Notes: generated by a model from the sequence alone, not told the origin. Shown: positions 51,801 through 60,810, counted from the first letter of the stretch. The stretch is 64,000 nt of DNA from Streptomyces sp. S465 (GCF_026898115.1 NZ_CP114036.1:2542001-2606000); one strand, 5' to 3'. Program-made: numbers and translations.

Positions 51801-52436
51801 CTTCTTGCCGATCTCCAGCAGCCCGTCGCGGACCCGGCGCTCGATCTCGATGCCGTGGTCCATCAGCTCCAGGAAGTACCGGTCCTTGCCGAAGATGTCC
51901 TGGTACTCGGACGCGGCCTTGAGGGCCTCGTCGAACTGGCCGAGCCGCAGCCGGGTCTGCAGCTCGCCCGAGGGGCAGCCGGTGGAGGCGATCAGACCCT
52001 CGGACCACTGGGCGATGGTCTCCTTGTCCATCCGCGGCCACTTGACGAAATAGCCCTCCATATAGGCGTCCGAGGAGAGCCGGAAGAGATTGTGCAGACC
52101 GGTCTTGTTCGCCGCCCAGATGGTCTTGTGGGTGTAACCACCGGAACCGGAGACGTCATCGCGCTTCTGGTGCGGCTGGCCCCACTGCACACGCCGCTTG
52201 TAGCGCCGCGACTCGGGCGCCACATACGCCTCGATCCCGATGATCGGCGTGACCCCGGCGCCCGTCGCCTGCTGGTAGAAGTCGTAGGCGCCGTGCAGGT
52301 TGCCGTGGTCGGTCATGGCGATGTGGGTCATGCCCATCTCATTGCAGGCCTTGAACATGTCCTTCAGCCGCGCCGCACCGTCCAGCAGCGAGTACTGGGT
52401 GTGGACATGCAGGTGCGTGAAGGGCGGCTTCGTCAC
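48891..52436 (-). CDS. dnaE: DNA polymerase III alpha subunit DnaE
   Basis: An 1181-residue replicative polymerase. The N-terminal PHP domain shows HLHVHTQYSLLDG and AMTDHGNLHG. The catalytic palm has GPGRGSAAGS and the aspartates in MPDVDIDFDERRRGEV. The helical fingers carry YQEQVQKAAQVLAGYS and PFAGYAFNKAHSSAYG. A C-terminal OB fold (GGIISGLQRKMTKQGNAWAIATVEDL) follows. This is DnaE1-like in length; the PolC exonuclease insert is absent. GTG at 52436, with GGAGG nine bases upstream. Confidence 0.97.
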   Translation of the reverse strand: MTKPPFTHLHVHTQYSLLDGAARLKDMFKACNEMGMTHIAMTDHGNLHGAYDFYQQATGAGVTPIIGIEAYVAPESRRYKRRVQWGQPHQKRDDVSGSGGYTHKTIWAANKTGLHNLFRLSSDAYMEGYFVKWPRMDKETIAQWSEGLIASTGCPSGELQTRLRLGQFDEALKAASEYQDIFGKDRYFLELMDHGIEIERRVRDGLLEIGKKLGIPPLVTNDSHYTYSREAEAHDALLCVQTGKNLSDPDRFRFDGSGYYLKSTEEMYAIDSSDAWQQGCANTLLVAEQIDTTGWFEKRDLMPRFDVPEGYTEVTWFQEEVRKGMARRFPGGVPEDRQKLAEYEMDVIIQMGFPGYFLVVADFIMWAKNNGIAVGPGRGSAAGSIVSYAMGITDLDPVEHGLIFERFLNPERVSMPDVDIDFDERRRGEVIRYVTEKYGADKVAQIGTYGTIKAKNAIKDSARVLGYPYAMGDRITKAMPADVLGKGIPLSGITDSSHPRYSEAGEVRGMYENEPDVKKVIDTARGIEGLVRQMGVHAAGVIMSSETVTDHVPVFSPKNDGQVVTQWDYPTCESLGLLKMDFLGLRNLTIMDDAVKMVRANKGIDLKLLDLSLDDPKTFELLCRGDTLGVFQFDGGPMRSLLRMMKPDNFEDISAVSALYRPGPMGMNSHINYALRKNGQQEITPIHPELEEPLKEVLGITYGLIVYQEQVQKAAQVLAGYSLGQADLLRRAMGKKKPEVLEKEFVNFQKGAREKGYSDEAIQAVWDVLVPFAGYAFNKAHSSAYGLVTYWTAYLKANYPAEYMAALLTSVRDDKDKSAVYLNECRRMGIKVLPPNVNESEANFTAQGDDVILFGLTAVRNVGQNVVEAIIRGRKTKGKYASFPDYLDKVEAVVCNKRTTESLIKAGAFDEMGHTRKGLMAHYEALIDNVVAVKRKEAEGQFDLFGGMGGDGGDSDGPGFGLDVEFSDVEWDKAYLLAQEREMLGLYVSDHPLFGIEHVLNEKADAAIAALTGGEHADGAIVTIGGIISGLQRKMTKQGNAWAIATVEDLAGSIECMFFPATYQLVSTQLVEDAVVFVKGRLDKREDVPRLVAMELMVPDLSEASANAPVTITIPTVKVTPPLVEKLGEVLTHHRGSTEVRIKLQGARKTTVLRLDRHRVTPDPALFGDLKVLLGASCLAG

Positions 52437-52651
52437 GGTGGAGGACCTCCGGCGAACAATCGATGACGGCAAGGCGAGACAGCACCGAAGGTTACCCCTC
52501 CGCACCGACAGGAGCCCGGCACTCACGAGTAGCCTCGGGCGTTGATCCCGACGGGGCGTCCGGTCCTCCCGCGCACCCGGCGGACCGGAACATACCCTGT
52601 CGTATCTGCCATTCCGATCAGATCCCTCATGCCCCCAGGAGGCGCTCCGCG

Positions 52652-53977
52652 ATGTCGACCCAGCAGACCCAGGCGGAACAGCGCGGCGAGCACATCCTCG
52701 CCGTTTTCGACACCGCCTTCGGCGAGCTGCTCGCCGCCGACCCGGCCGCCTTCCGCGTCAAGTTCCGGAAGATGGCCGCCTCGGCGTTCGCGTTCTACCG
52801 CGGCACCGCCTGCCTGTTCTACGCCGATGTGGAGCGGGAGCGCGCCGGCGGTCCGTACCTGGACGACCGCACCAGCCGGGTGTGGATCCACGGCGACCTC
52901 CACGCCGAGAACTTCGGCACCTACATGGACGCCAACGGCCGGCTGATCTTCAACGTGAACGACTTCGACGAGGCGTACGTCGGTCCCTTCACCTGGGACC
53001 TGAAGCGCTTCGCCGCCTCCGTGGCGCTCATCGGCTACACCAAGGCGCTCAGCGACGAGAAGATCACCGAGCTGGTGCGGACGTACGCCGGCGCGTACCG
53101 CGAGCGCATCCACGCCCTGGCCACCGGCGCCAAGAACGACGAGGTGCCGCCCTTCACCCTGGAGACCTCGGAGGGTCCGCTGCTGGACGCGCTGCGCGAC
53201 GCCCGCTCGCTGACCCGCTTCGGGCTGCTCGACTCGATGACCGAGATCCGCGACTTCGAGCGGCGCTTCTCGGCCGGCGGCGGGTCCATCGAGCTGGACG
53301 CGGCCACCCGCTACAAGGTCCTGGCCGCCTTCGACGGCTATCTGGAGACCCTCCCGGAGTCCAGTCTCGCGCGTCCGGACTCCTACCGCGTCAAGGACGT
53401 CGTGGGCCGCCGGGGCATCGGCATCGGCAGCGCCGGGCTCCCCTCGTACAACATCCTTCTGGAGGGCAACAGCGACGCCCTGGAGAACGATGTGGTGATC
53501 TACATGAAGCAGGGGCAGACCCCGGCGGTCTCCCGGCACATCACCGACGAACAGGTGCGGTCGTACTTCCACCACGAGGGCCACCGCACGGTGATCTCCC
53601 AGCGCGCGCTCCAGGCCCACGCCGACCCGTGGCTGGGCTGGACCGAGCTGGACGGGGCGGGGCAGCTGGTCGCCGAGGTGTCGCCGTACGCGGTGGACCT
53701 CGACTGGTCCGACATCGACGACCCGGCCGAGATCGCGGCGGTCGTGGCCGACCTCGGACGGGCCACGGCCGCCATGCACGCGGCCGCCGACGACCAGAGC
53801 GGCCACTCGCTGGTGCCGTTCTCCACCGAGCGCGCCATCGACGCGGTGATCGCCGCCGACGAGGACGGCTTCGCCGATCTCCTGGTGGACTTCGCGCACT
53901 CCTACGGCGCCCGCGCCCGCGCCGACCACCAGATCTTCGTGGACCTCTTCCGCAACGGCCGCATCCCCGGCCTCTGA
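52652..53977 (+). CDS. DUF2252 family protein (kinase-like fold)
   Basis: A 441-residue protein. DUF2252 markers are FRKMAASAFAFYRGTACLFYAD, VWIHGDLHAENFGTYMD (an APH-like HGDLHxxN catalytic loop), FNVNDFDEAYVGPFTWDLKRFAAS (a DFD motif) and KDVVGRRGIGIGS. The HGDLHAEN and NDFDE motifs resemble aminoglycoside-phosphotransferase active sites, so phosphotransferase activity is likely, but no substrate is known. AGGAGG precedes the ATG. It is divergent from dnaE with a 215-bp spacer. Confidence 0.85.
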   Translation: MSTQQTQAEQRGEHILAVFDTAFGELLAADPAAFRVKFRKMAASAFAFYRGTACLFYADVERERAGGPYLDDRTSRVWIHGDLHAENFGTYMDANGRLIFNVNDFDEAYVGPFTWDLKRFAASVALIGYTKALSDEKITELVRTYAGAYRERIHALATGAKNDEVPPFTLETSEGPLLDALRDARSLTRFGLLDSMTEIRDFERRFSAGGGSIELDAATRYKVLAAFDGYLETLPESSLARPDSYRVKDVVGRRGIGIGSAGLPSYNILLEGNSDALENDVVIYMKQGQTPAVSRHITDEQVRSYFHHEGHRTVISQRALQAHADPWLGWTELDGAGQLVAEVSPYAVDLDWSDIDDPAEIAAVVADLGRATAAMHAAADDQSGHSLVPFSTERAIDAVIAADEDGFADLLVDFAHSYGARARADHQIFVDLFRNGRIPGL

Positions 53978-54054
53978 CCGCCCAGGGGGCCCATGACCGC
54001 CCCCGGTGACCGCACGGTCGCCGCCCCCCGCCGACTGCTCTATCGTTACCGGGC

Positions 54055-55002
54055 ATGTGGCCTGGAGAGCAGCCGCCGGGGGGCGAGCAGAATCCGCAGC
54101 GGAATCCGTACCAGCAGCCGGGGTACCAGCAGCCGGGCCATCCGCCGCCCCCTGCTCAGCCTCCGGGCTTCCCGCCCGCTCCCCCGCCGCCGCCCGGCCC
54201 GGTCGGCGCGCCCGGCCCGGCGGACCGGCAGCGCCGGAGCGGGCTCACGGCCGTCGTGGCGGTGACGGTGGCCGCCGCCGCGCTCGCGGGCGTTCTGGTG
54301 ATCACGGACGAGGACACGGGTTCGAAGGACTCCGCGGCCGATGTCGTCCAGGGCGGCTCCGACGGCTCCACGGACGCGGACGGCTCCGGGGGCTCGCAGA
54401 AGCTCGTCACGCCCGCCCACAGCTCCGGTCCGAGCGGCACCACCGTGGTGGTCGGCGAGGCCGGTTCCGGGCACACCCTCGACGTCTACGAGGATCTTCG
54501 CTGCCCGCCGTGCGCCGCCTTCGAACAGGGGGTCGGGCCCACCATCGCCAAGGACATCAAGGACGGCACGTACCAGGTGTCGTTCCACTTCGCCGCCATC
54601 CTGGACGAGACCATGGGCGGCAGCGGCTCCGCGAACGCCCTGAGCGCCCTCGGGGCGGCGCTGGACGTGAGCACCGACGCCTTCCTCGACTACAAGGCCG
54701 CCCTGATGTCGTCGAAGAACCACCCCGTGGAGTCCAAGGACTCCTACGCCGACGACGACTATCTGCTGAACGTCTCCCAGGAGGTGTCCGCGCTCAAGAC
54801 GAACGCCTCCTTCCGGGCGGCGGTGCGCGAGGGCACCTACGACCCCTGGGCGAAGCAGGTGATCGCCGACTTCGACGCCTCCGGGGTGAACGGCACGCCC
54901 ACCGTCGAGCTCGACGGCTCCCCGCTCCAGGCGAACGGCTCCGCCCCGGTGACCGCGACGGAGTTCACGAAAGCGGTGAACAAGCAGCTCAAGGGCGGAT
55001 AG
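54055..55002 (+). CDS. Membrane-anchored DsbA-like thioredoxin-fold protein (Pro/Gln-rich N-terminus)
   Basis: A 315-residue protein. A cytoplasmic Pro/Gln/Gly region (1-60: GYQQPGHPPPP) precedes one helix at about 63-84, a Ser/Asp/Gly linker and an extracytoplasmic thioredoxin-4 domain with CPPC at C150/C153 (VYEDLRCPPCAAFEQ) and the cis-Pro loop NGTPTVELDG. It is a probable disulfide oxidase or isomerase for exported proteins. It is closely similar in its thioredoxin part to the protein at 55815, including NALSALGAALDVS and DYKAAL, so the two arose by duplication. Confidence 0.85.
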   Translation: MWPGEQPPGGEQNPQRNPYQQPGYQQPGHPPPPAQPPGFPPAPPPPPGPVGAPGPADRQRRSGLTAVVAVTVAAAALAGVLVITDEDTGSKDSAADVVQGGSDGSTDADGSGGSQKLVTPAHSSGPSGTTVVVGEAGSGHTLDVYEDLRCPPCAAFEQGVGPTIAKDIKDGTYQVSFHFAAILDETMGGSGSANALSALGAALDVSTDAFLDYKAALMSSKNHPVESKDSYADDDYLLNVSQEVSALKTNASFRAAVREGTYDPWAKQVIADFDASGVNGTPTVELDGSPLQANGSAPVTATEFTKAVNKQLKGG

Positions 55003-55064
55003 CCGGCCGCCATGGCCGGTTCTTCACCTGGTCCATACGGGCGAACGTGGCAGAATTCGAAGGT

Positions 55065-55751
55065 ATGGACGGCACCGGACCGCAGCTGAGGGCAGTGCGC
55101 GCGGCGCTCTTCACCGCGCTGTGCGTCACGCTGTCCTCGGCTTCGCATGTCCTGCTGTCGCGGGTCCCGCTGCCCCTGGGCACCGTCGCCGCGCTCTCGG
55201 TGGCCGTCTTCGCCCTCGCCTACGCCCTCGCGGGCCGGGAGCGGGGCTTCTGGTCCATCGCCGCCCTGCTGATCCCGCTGGAGCTGGCCGCCGACACGAT
55301 CTTCACCACCGGCCAGCAGGCGTGCTACGGACAGTCCGGCGGCCCCGTGGCGGGCTCGCTGCGCTCCATGGGGGTCACCGTCCTGTGCGGCGGCGGTGAC
55401 CTCGGCGGTCCGCTGCCCGCGGTCTCCCGGAGCGGCGTCGGCACCCCGCTGGCGGCCACCGTGAGCTCCTCCACGCCCTGGCTGCTGCTCGCCGCGCATA
55501 TCGCGGTGGGTCTGGTCGCCTCGGCCTGGCTGCGGCGCGGCGAGGCCGCCGTGGGCCGTCTGCTGGGCTCCCTGGCCGCCTTCGCCTTCCGGCCGCTGCT
55601 GCTGGCCGCCGCGGGCCTGGCGCCGGCCGGGGCGCTCCCGCACCGGCGCCCGGCCCCGCGGCCCGTACGGCCGGTGCGCCCGGCGCCGGCGCTCCCCCTC
55701 CTCGTGCACTCCGTGGTGCGCCGCGGACCGCCCTGCTCGGCCGCTGCCTGA
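55065..55751 (+). CDS. Polytopic membrane protein between two DsbA-like genes
   Basis: A 228-residue protein with about five hydrophobic helices (12-32, 38-57, 62-82, 136-157, 168-188) and a Pro/Arg-rich tail. Between helices 3 and 4 lies a loop with C87 (QQACYG) and C108 (VLCGGG), probably extracytoplasmic. No family is recognised. Position between paired DsbA-like genes and the two loop cysteines make a redox partner role conceivable, but this is inference. The ATG follows GAAGGT almost immediately. Confidence 0.6.
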   Translation: MDGTGPQLRAVRAALFTALCVTLSSASHVLLSRVPLPLGTVAALSVAVFALAYALAGRERGFWSIAALLIPLELAADTIFTTGQQACYGQSGGPVAGSLRSMGVTVLCGGGDLGGPLPAVSRSGVGTPLAATVSSSTPWLLLAAHIAVGLVASAWLRRGEAAVGRLLGSLAAFAFRPLLLAAAGLAPAGALPHRRPAPRPVRPVRPAPALPLLVHSVVRRGPPCSAAA

Positions 55752-55814
55752 GCACAGCGTTCCCCACCCCGTACGCATCACCGACGACGCACACCCACGG
55801 AGATCGAATCCATC

Positions 55815-56642
55815 ATGAGCAACCGCAACAGCCACCAGAACAAGCAGGCCGCGCGCGAACGGCTGCGCGCCGAGCGTGAGCGCCAGGCCAAGCGGGAGCG
55901 GACGCGGCGCCAGCTGTTCGTCGGCGGCGCGGTCGTCGCGGTCCTGGCGATAGCCGGCGGCATCGGCTACGCCGTCACCAACATGCACTCGGACGACGCC
56001 AACAAGAAGTGGCGGGCGGCGGCCGAGAAGGAGGCGTTCAAGAAGCCCGCCCACACCAGCGGCTCCCAGGGCACGACGGTCGTCATCGGCGACGAGAAGG
56101 CCAAGAACACCCTGCACGTCTACGAGGACATGCGCTGCCCGGTCTGTGCCCAGTTCGAGGAGTACACCGGTAAGACCGTGCTCAAGGACATCAAGGACGG
56201 CACCTACAAGGCGCAGTTCACGATGGGCACCTTCCTCGACGACAACAAGCAGGCGCCCGGCGCCGGCTCGAAGAACGCCCTGAGCGCGCTCGGCGCGGCC
56301 CTCAACGTCAGCCCGCAGGCGTTCCTGGACTACAAGGCGGCGCTGTACGCCCCGAAGAACCACCCCGACGAGACCGACGACGCCTTCGCCAGCGACCAGA
56401 AGCTGATCGACATCGCCCAGCAGGTCAAGGAGCTGAAGGGCAACACGGCCTTCGAGAAGGCCGTGAAGAACGGCACCTACGACCGGTGGGCGCTGGCCAT
56501 GTCCAAGTCGTTCGACGACACCAAGGACATCACCGGCACCCCGTCCTTCAAGCTCAACGGGAAGAAGCTGGAGGTCAACGGCAACCCGCCGATGACCCCG
56601 GACCAGTTCACCCCGCTCATCGAGAACGGGCTCAAGAAGTAA
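55815..56642 (+). CDS. Membrane-anchored DsbA-like thioredoxin-fold protein
   Basis: A 275-residue protein with a charged N-terminus (ARERLRAERERQAKRERTRR), one helix at about 34-54 and an external thioredoxin-4 domain. The redox site is CPVC at C108/C111 (VYEDMRCPVCAQFEEY), and the cis-Pro loop is TGTPSFKLNGK. It follows the membrane protein by 63 bp. Likely works on secreted protein thiols. Confidence 0.87.
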   Translation: MSNRNSHQNKQAARERLRAERERQAKRERTRRQLFVGGAVVAVLAIAGGIGYAVTNMHSDDANKKWRAAAEKEAFKKPAHTSGSQGTTVVIGDEKAKNTLHVYEDMRCPVCAQFEEYTGKTVLKDIKDGTYKAQFTMGTFLDDNKQAPGAGSKNALSALGAALNVSPQAFLDYKAALYAPKNHPDETDDAFASDQKLIDIAQQVKELKGNTAFEKAVKNGTYDRWALAMSKSFDDTKDITGTPSFKLNGKKLEVNGNPPMTPDQFTPLIENGLKK

Positions 56643-56665
56643 CGGCCGACGCTGTTCCCGGCCGG

Positions 56666-56702
56666 ATCGGCGGGCGTGTCCCCACAGGGCACGCCCGCCG
56701 AT
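56666..56702. terminator. Bidirectional hairpin terminator
   Basis: ATCGGCGGGCGTG at 56666-56678 pairs with CACGCCCGCCGAT at 56690-56702. It is placed between the converging DsbA-like and hydrolase genes. Confidence 0.85.
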
Positions 56703-56727
56703 CGCGCTCGCCGGCCCGGCGGCCCGC

Positions 56728-57318
56728 TCAGAGGTCGGCCAGGAAGCCGAGCGCCACCCGCCAGGCGGCCTCGGCGGCCTCCTTGTCGTAGTCCGGCAGC
56801 TCGGGGTCGGTGAAGATGTGCCCGGCCCCGGCGTAGCGGAAGACCTCCACATCGGCGCCCGCCCGCCGCATTCGCAGATACCAGGCGTTGAGCCAGTCGT
56901 GCGGCTCGAACGGGTCGGGGTCGGCCACGTGCAGCTGCACCGGCAGCTCGTCGGCCGCCGCGTCGTCGGCGATGTCCGAGGTGCCGTGCAGCAGAAGCAG
57001 TCCGCGCGCCTTGTCGTCGGCCAGCGCCAGGTTCTGCGCGAGGGAGCCGCCGAGCGAGAAACCGGCGTAGACCAGCCCGCGGTCCGAGTACGGCGCGGCG
57101 GCGGTGACGGCCCGCTTCAGCAGCTCGTCGCGGCCGATCCGCTCCTTGATCACCATGCCGTCCTCGACGGTGTCGGCGGTCTGCCCCTCATAGAGGTCGG
57201 GCACGACCACCTCATGCCCGGCCGCGCGCAGCCGGTCGGCCGCCTCCCGCACGGCGGGCCGCAGTCCGTACGCGGAGTGGAACAGAACAATCGTCGAGGT
57301 ACCGGCCACCGCTGTCAC
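56728..57318 (-). CDS. Dienelactone hydrolase-like alpha/beta hydrolase
   Basis: A 196-residue alpha/beta-hydrolase of the DLH type. The nucleophile elbow is GFSLGG with Ser rather than the Cys of classical dienelactone hydrolase, the acid is the Asp in HVADPDPF, and the His is in GAGHIFTD. The N-terminus (TSTIVLFHSAYGLRPAVREAADRLRAAGHEVVVPDLYEG) is typical. Substrate unknown. The GTG at 57318 or one three codons later (57309) could be the start; the nearby AGGGGAA fits either only moderately. A 22-bp tandem repeat lies immediately upstream. Confidence 0.85.
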   Translation of the reverse strand: MTAVAGTSTIVLFHSAYGLRPAVREAADRLRAAGHEVVVPDLYEGQTADTVEDGMVIKERIGRDELLKRAVTAAAPYSDRGLVYAGFSLGGSLAQNLALADDKARGLLLLHGTSDIADDAAADELPVQLHVADPDPFEPHDWLNAWYLRMRRAGADVEVFRYAGAGHIFTDPELPDYDKEAAEAAWRVALGFLADL

Positions 57319-57321
57319 TTC

Positions 57322-57387
57322 CCCTTGCGTGGGTCTTCCATGGGTTTTCCACGGGTCTTCCGTGGGTTTTCGCGAGTTCTTCCGTGG
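57322..57387. repeat. 22-bp tandem repeat, three copies, upstream of the hydrolase gene
   Basis: Units at 57322-57343, 57344-57365 and 57366-57387 share TCTTCC(A/G)TGGGTTTTCC-type sequence with a strict 22-bp period. They occupy the likely 5' leader of the hydrolase gene, ending four bases before its start. Confidence 0.85.
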
Positions 57388-57486
57388 ATCGTCCTCTCCC
57401 ATCGTGCCAGTCGCGGTCTGAGCGCACCCGTTCCGGGGAAGGCGGGACAGGGCACCCGGGAGTCTCCCGAAGGAAGGATGAGGTAG

Positions 57487-58647
57487 GTGTCCATGGAGGA
57501 CGTGCTGCGTCCGCTCGTCGTCATCGGCGGCTCACTGGCCATCACGCTGTTCATCGGCTGGGCCGTCGACTGGCTGCTGCGACGGGCCGACGCCCGGCAC
57601 CCGGAGACCCCCCTGTGGGACCGGCTGCGCCGCTGCCGGCTTCCGCTACAGGTGACCGTGTGCACGGCGCTGCTGGGCGGGTCGTACGACAAAACGGAGG
57701 CGGAGGTCGTCCACGAGCACGGGACGGCCATCGGCCGACTGCTCGCGCTGGTGCTGATCGCGGCGGCGGCCTGGCTCGCGGTGCGGGTCTCGTCGGCCAT
57801 CGTGGAGTCCTCCTACTCCCGCTACGCCTCCAGCGCGCACGACCCCGCGCGGGTGCGCCGGGTGCGCACCCAGGTGACGTTGATCCAGCGGGTGGTGGCC
57901 GCGATCGTCGGCGTGGTGGCGGCCTCCGCGATGCTGCTGACCTTCCCGACCATGCGCACGGTCGGCACCTCCATGCTGGCCTCGGCCGGCATCCTCGGCG
58001 TCGTCGCCGGTGTCGCCGCCCAGTCCACGCTGGGGAACCTTTTCGCGGGGCTCCAGATCGCCTTCGGCGACATGGTGCGGATCGGCGACACGGTGGTCGT
58101 GGACGGCGAGTGGGGCACGGTCGAGGAGATCACGCTGACCTTCCTGTCCGTGCGGACCTGGGACGAGCGGCGGATCACCATGCCGGTCTCGTACTTCACC
58201 AGCAAGCCGTTCGAGAACTGGTCGCGCGGCGGCACCCAGAAGGTGGCCACGGTCTTCTTCCACCTCGACCACAGCGCGCCGGTCGAGGAGATGCGGGAGC
58301 GGCTGCGCGAGATCGTAAGGAAGTCCCCGGCCTGGGACGGCCGGGACTGGAACCTGGTGGTGACGGACACCACCCCGAGCACCATCCTGGTACGGGCGCT
58401 CATCACGGCGCGGGACCCGGACGACGCGTGGACGGTGCGCTGCGAGGTGCGCGAGAAGATGATCACGTGGCTGCGGGACACCCACCCCTACGCCCTGCCG
58501 CGCATCGCCACCGCCCCGGCCGCCCAGCCCCCGCAGGCGCTTCTGGAGGGCGAGCGCGGCCATGACCGCCGCGGCCGCCACGAACACTTCGCCCGCTTCG
58601 AGGACGGGCTGCGCAAGGACGCCCAGGGCCCGGGGCGGGACTACTGA
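57487..58647 (+). CDS. MscS-family mechanosensitive ion channel
   Basis: A 386-residue inner-membrane protein with four hydrophobic segments (about 8-28, 78-98, 134-154, 156-180). The pore-lining helix and following beta domain are recognised by SMLASAGILGVVAGVAAQSTLGNLFAGLQIAFGDMVRIGDTV, then WGTVEEITLTFLSVRTWDERRITMPVSYF, the MscS signature. A charged C-terminal tail (GHDRRGRHEHFARF) follows. It opens under membrane tension to release solutes on osmotic downshock. GTG at 57487 or ATG at 57493. Confidence 0.93.
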   Translation: MSMEDVLRPLVVIGGSLAITLFIGWAVDWLLRRADARHPETPLWDRLRRCRLPLQVTVCTALLGGSYDKTEAEVVHEHGTAIGRLLALVLIAAAAWLAVRVSSAIVESSYSRYASSAHDPARVRRVRTQVTLIQRVVAAIVGVVAASAMLLTFPTMRTVGTSMLASAGILGVVAGVAAQSTLGNLFAGLQIAFGDMVRIGDTVVVDGEWGTVEEITLTFLSVRTWDERRITMPVSYFTSKPFENWSRGGTQKVATVFFHLDHSAPVEEMRERLREIVRKSPAWDGRDWNLVVTDTTPSTILVRALITARDPDDAWTVRCEVREKMITWLRDTHPYALPRIATAPAAQPPQALLEGERGHDRRGRHEHFARFEDGLRKDAQGPGRDY

Positions 58648-58696
58648 GGGCGCGCGGCGCCCCGGGCCGCGCCCGCCGCTGCCACCGCACCGCCCG

Positions 58697-59161
58697 CTAC
58701 AGCGCCCGCCGCATCGCGCGGTGCGGGATGCCGCTGCCCTCGTCGAACTCGGGGCCGTACGCCGCGTAGCCCAGCCGCTCGTAGAAGCCGAGCGCATGGG
58801 TCTGGGCCTCCAGATAGACCTCGGCCAGGCCGCGCCGGCGGGCCTCCGCCTCGACGGCCCGGACCAGGTCGGCCCCCAGCCCGGTGCCGCGTGCCGCCCT
58901 GGCCACCGCGAGGCGGCCGAGGACGGCGGTGGTGGCGCCGTCGACACCGGCGTGGGCGTACTTCTTGTCCGCGGCGGCGCCGTGCAGAAACCGGACGGTG
59001 CCCACCGGACGGCCCTCGGCGTCGGTGGCGAGGAGGTGGACGGCGTGCGCGTCGTACGCGTCCATCTCCTCCTCCTCGGGGATGCGCTGCTCCACCACGA
59101 AGACCTCCCGGCGCACCGCGAAGCAGCCGGACAGGTCCCCGTCGGCCACCACCTCGATCAC
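58697..59161 (-). CDS. GNAT family N-acetyltransferase (ElaA-like)
   Basis: A 154-residue acetyltransferase with the acetyl-CoA loop [22 protein letters not shown] (RxxGxG) and the end [38 protein letters not shown] at the front is characteristic of ElaA-type members. Acceptor unknown. Its GTG overlaps the rluD stop by four bases, so it is coupled to it. A GC-rich inverted repeat at about 58648-58673 may terminate both this and mscS. Confidence 0.9.
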   Translation of the reverse strand: MIEVVADGDLSGCFAVRREVFVVEQRIPEEEEMDAYDAHAVHLLATDAEGRPVGTVRFLHGAAADKKYAHAGVDGATTAVLGRLAVARAARGTGLGADLVRAVEAEARRRGLAEVYLEAQTHALGFYERLGYAAYGPEFDEGSGIPHRAMRRAL

Positions 59162-60099
59162 GCGCTCTCCGCCTTCACGATGTCCAGCGCCCCCCGCAGG
59201 TCGTCCGGGTAGGCGCTCTCGAACTCGACCCATTCACCGTGCGCGGGGTGCTCGAAGCCGAGCCGCACGGCGTGCAGCCACTGCCGGGTCAGCCTCAGCC
59301 GCTTGGCGAGCGTCGGGTCCGCGCCGTAGGTGAGGTCGCCGACACAGGGGTGGCGGTGGGCGGCCATGTGCACCCGGATCTGGTGGGTGCGGCCCGTCTC
59401 CAGCTTGATGTCCAGCAGGCTCGCGGCCCGGAACGCCTCGATGAGGTCGTAGTGGGTGACGCTCGGCTTGCCCTCCGCCGTCACGGCCCACTTGTAGTCG
59501 TGCTGCGGATGGCGCCCGATCGGGGCGTCGATGGTGCCGCTCAGCGGGTCCGGGTGGCCCTGGACCAGCGCGTGGTAGCGCTTGTCCACGGTGCGCTCGC
59601 GGAACGCCTGCTTGAGCACGGAGTACGCCAGCTCGGACTTGGCGACGACCATGAGCCCGGAGGTGCCGACGTCCAGTCGGTGCACGATCCCCTGGCGCTC
59701 GGCGGCGCCCGAGGTGGAGACCCGGAAGCCGGCGGCGGCGAGTCCGCCGATCACGGTGGGTCCGGTCCAGCCGGGGCTGGGGTGGGCGGCGACGCCGACC
59801 GGCTTGGAGACGACCACGATGTCCTCGTCGTCGTGCACGATCTCCATGCCCTCGACGGGCTCGGCGACGACCTGCACCGGCGGCGCGGCCCGCGGCATCT
59901 CGACCTCGAGCCAGGCACCCCCGGAGACCCGGTCGGACTTCCCGGCGACACTGCCGTCGAGCTGCACCTTTCCGGCGGCGGCCAGCTCGGCCGCCTTGGT
60001 CCGGGAGAAGCCGAACATACGGGCGATCGCGGCATCGACGCGCTCGCCTTCCAGACCGTCCGGTACGGGCAGGGTGCGGATCTCGGGAATCGTACTCAC
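59158..60099 (-). CDS. rluD: RluD-family pseudouridine synthase
   Basis: A 313-residue rRNA-modifying enzyme with an N-terminal S4 RNA-binding domain ([31 protein letters not shown]) and the catalytic motif [15 protein letters not shown], with D143 as nucleophile. [13 protein letters not shown] is motif III. It isomerises uridines in helix 69 of 23S rRNA by family knowledge. GTG start at 60099; the ribosome site is weak. It follows lspA with 117 bp between them, a pairing common in bacteria. Confidence 0.94.
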   Translation of the reverse strand: MSTIPEIRTLPVPDGLEGERVDAAIARMFGFSRTKAAELAAAGKVQLDGSVAGKSDRVSGGAWLEVEMPRAAPPVQVVAEPVEGMEIVHDDEDIVVVSKPVGVAAHPSPGWTGPTVIGGLAAAGFRVSTSGAAERQGIVHRLDVGTSGLMVVAKSELAYSVLKQAFRERTVDKRYHALVQGHPDPLSGTIDAPIGRHPQHDYKWAVTAEGKPSVTHYDLIEAFRAASLLDIKLETGRTHQIRVHMAAHRHPCVGDLTYGADPTLAKRLRLTRQWLHAVRLGFEHPAHGEWVEFESAYPDDLRGALDIVKAESA

Positions 60100-60216
60100 C
60101 CGACGAGTATGCCGGACCGGGCGCACCGGTTCGTACGCCCGTCGGATACCAGCCGGTCCGCCCCCGTCCTGGCCGGACCGGTGCCTCCCCGGTCCCGTCC
60201 CCGGACCGCCGCCGGG

Positions 60217-60810
60217 TCAGTCCTTGTGGACGGTGCCGTCCGGGTCCAGGCCGCGGAAGGACAGGATCACGATCAGGAAGCCGCCGCACACGATGGCCGA
60301 ATCGGCGAGGTTGAAGACCGCGAAGTGGGCGGGCGCGATGAAGTCCACCACCGCCCCCTGGAAGTCCCCGGGCGCCCGGAAGACCCGGTCGGTGAGATTG
60401 CCGAAGGCCCCGCCGAGGAGCAGACCGAGCGCGATGGCCCAGGGCACGCTGTAGAGCTTGCGGGCCAGCCGCGCGATCACCACGACGACCCCGACCGCGA
60501 TCACTGTGAAGACGATGGTCATGGCCTCACCGAAGCCGAAGGCCGCGCCCCGGTTGCGGATCACCTCGAACTGAAGCCAGGTGCCGATCACCTCGACCGG
60601 AGCGTGGTGCTCCAGCTTCGCGACCACGGCCAGCTTGCTGATCAGGTCGACCAGATAGGCCAGCGCGGCGACTCCGAGGAGCACTCCGACCCGCCGCCGC
60701 CCTCTGTCCGCCGCGGTCTCCTCGGCTCCGGCTCCGGCAGCGCTGGTCCCGGCGCCCCCTTCCGCCTTCCCCGCGTCCGGCGTACCGATGGCCTGCTCCG
60801 CCTCTGTCAC
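60217..60810 (-). CDS. lspA: Signal peptidase II (lipoprotein signal peptidase)
   Basis: A 197-residue membrane aspartyl protease that cuts diacylglyceryl-modified prolipoproteins. The catalytic aspartates are D141 (GNLTDRVFR) and D170 (FNLADSAI), with four transmembrane helices. The first 38 residues are an Ala/Gly/Glu-rich cytoplasmic extension. GTG start. It completes the processing step begun by Lgt, whose gene is at 19.1-20.2 kb. Confidence 0.96.
   Translation of the reverse strand: MTEAEQAIGTPDAGKAEGGAGTSAAGAGAEETAADRGRRRVGVLLGVAALAYLVDLISKLAVVAKLEHHAPVEVIGTWLQFEVIRNRGAAFGFGEAMTIVFTVIAVGVVVVIARLARKLYSVPWAIALGLLLGGAFGNLTDRVFRAPGDFQGAVVDFIAPAHFAVFNLADSAIVCGGFLIVILSFRGLDPDGTVHKD

Noticed and set aside
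48963..52466. Open frame of more than 1100 codons antisense to dnaE
   Set aside because: Same GC-driven shadow effect; the dnaE strand carries every catalytic motif, and this product has no recognisable domain.
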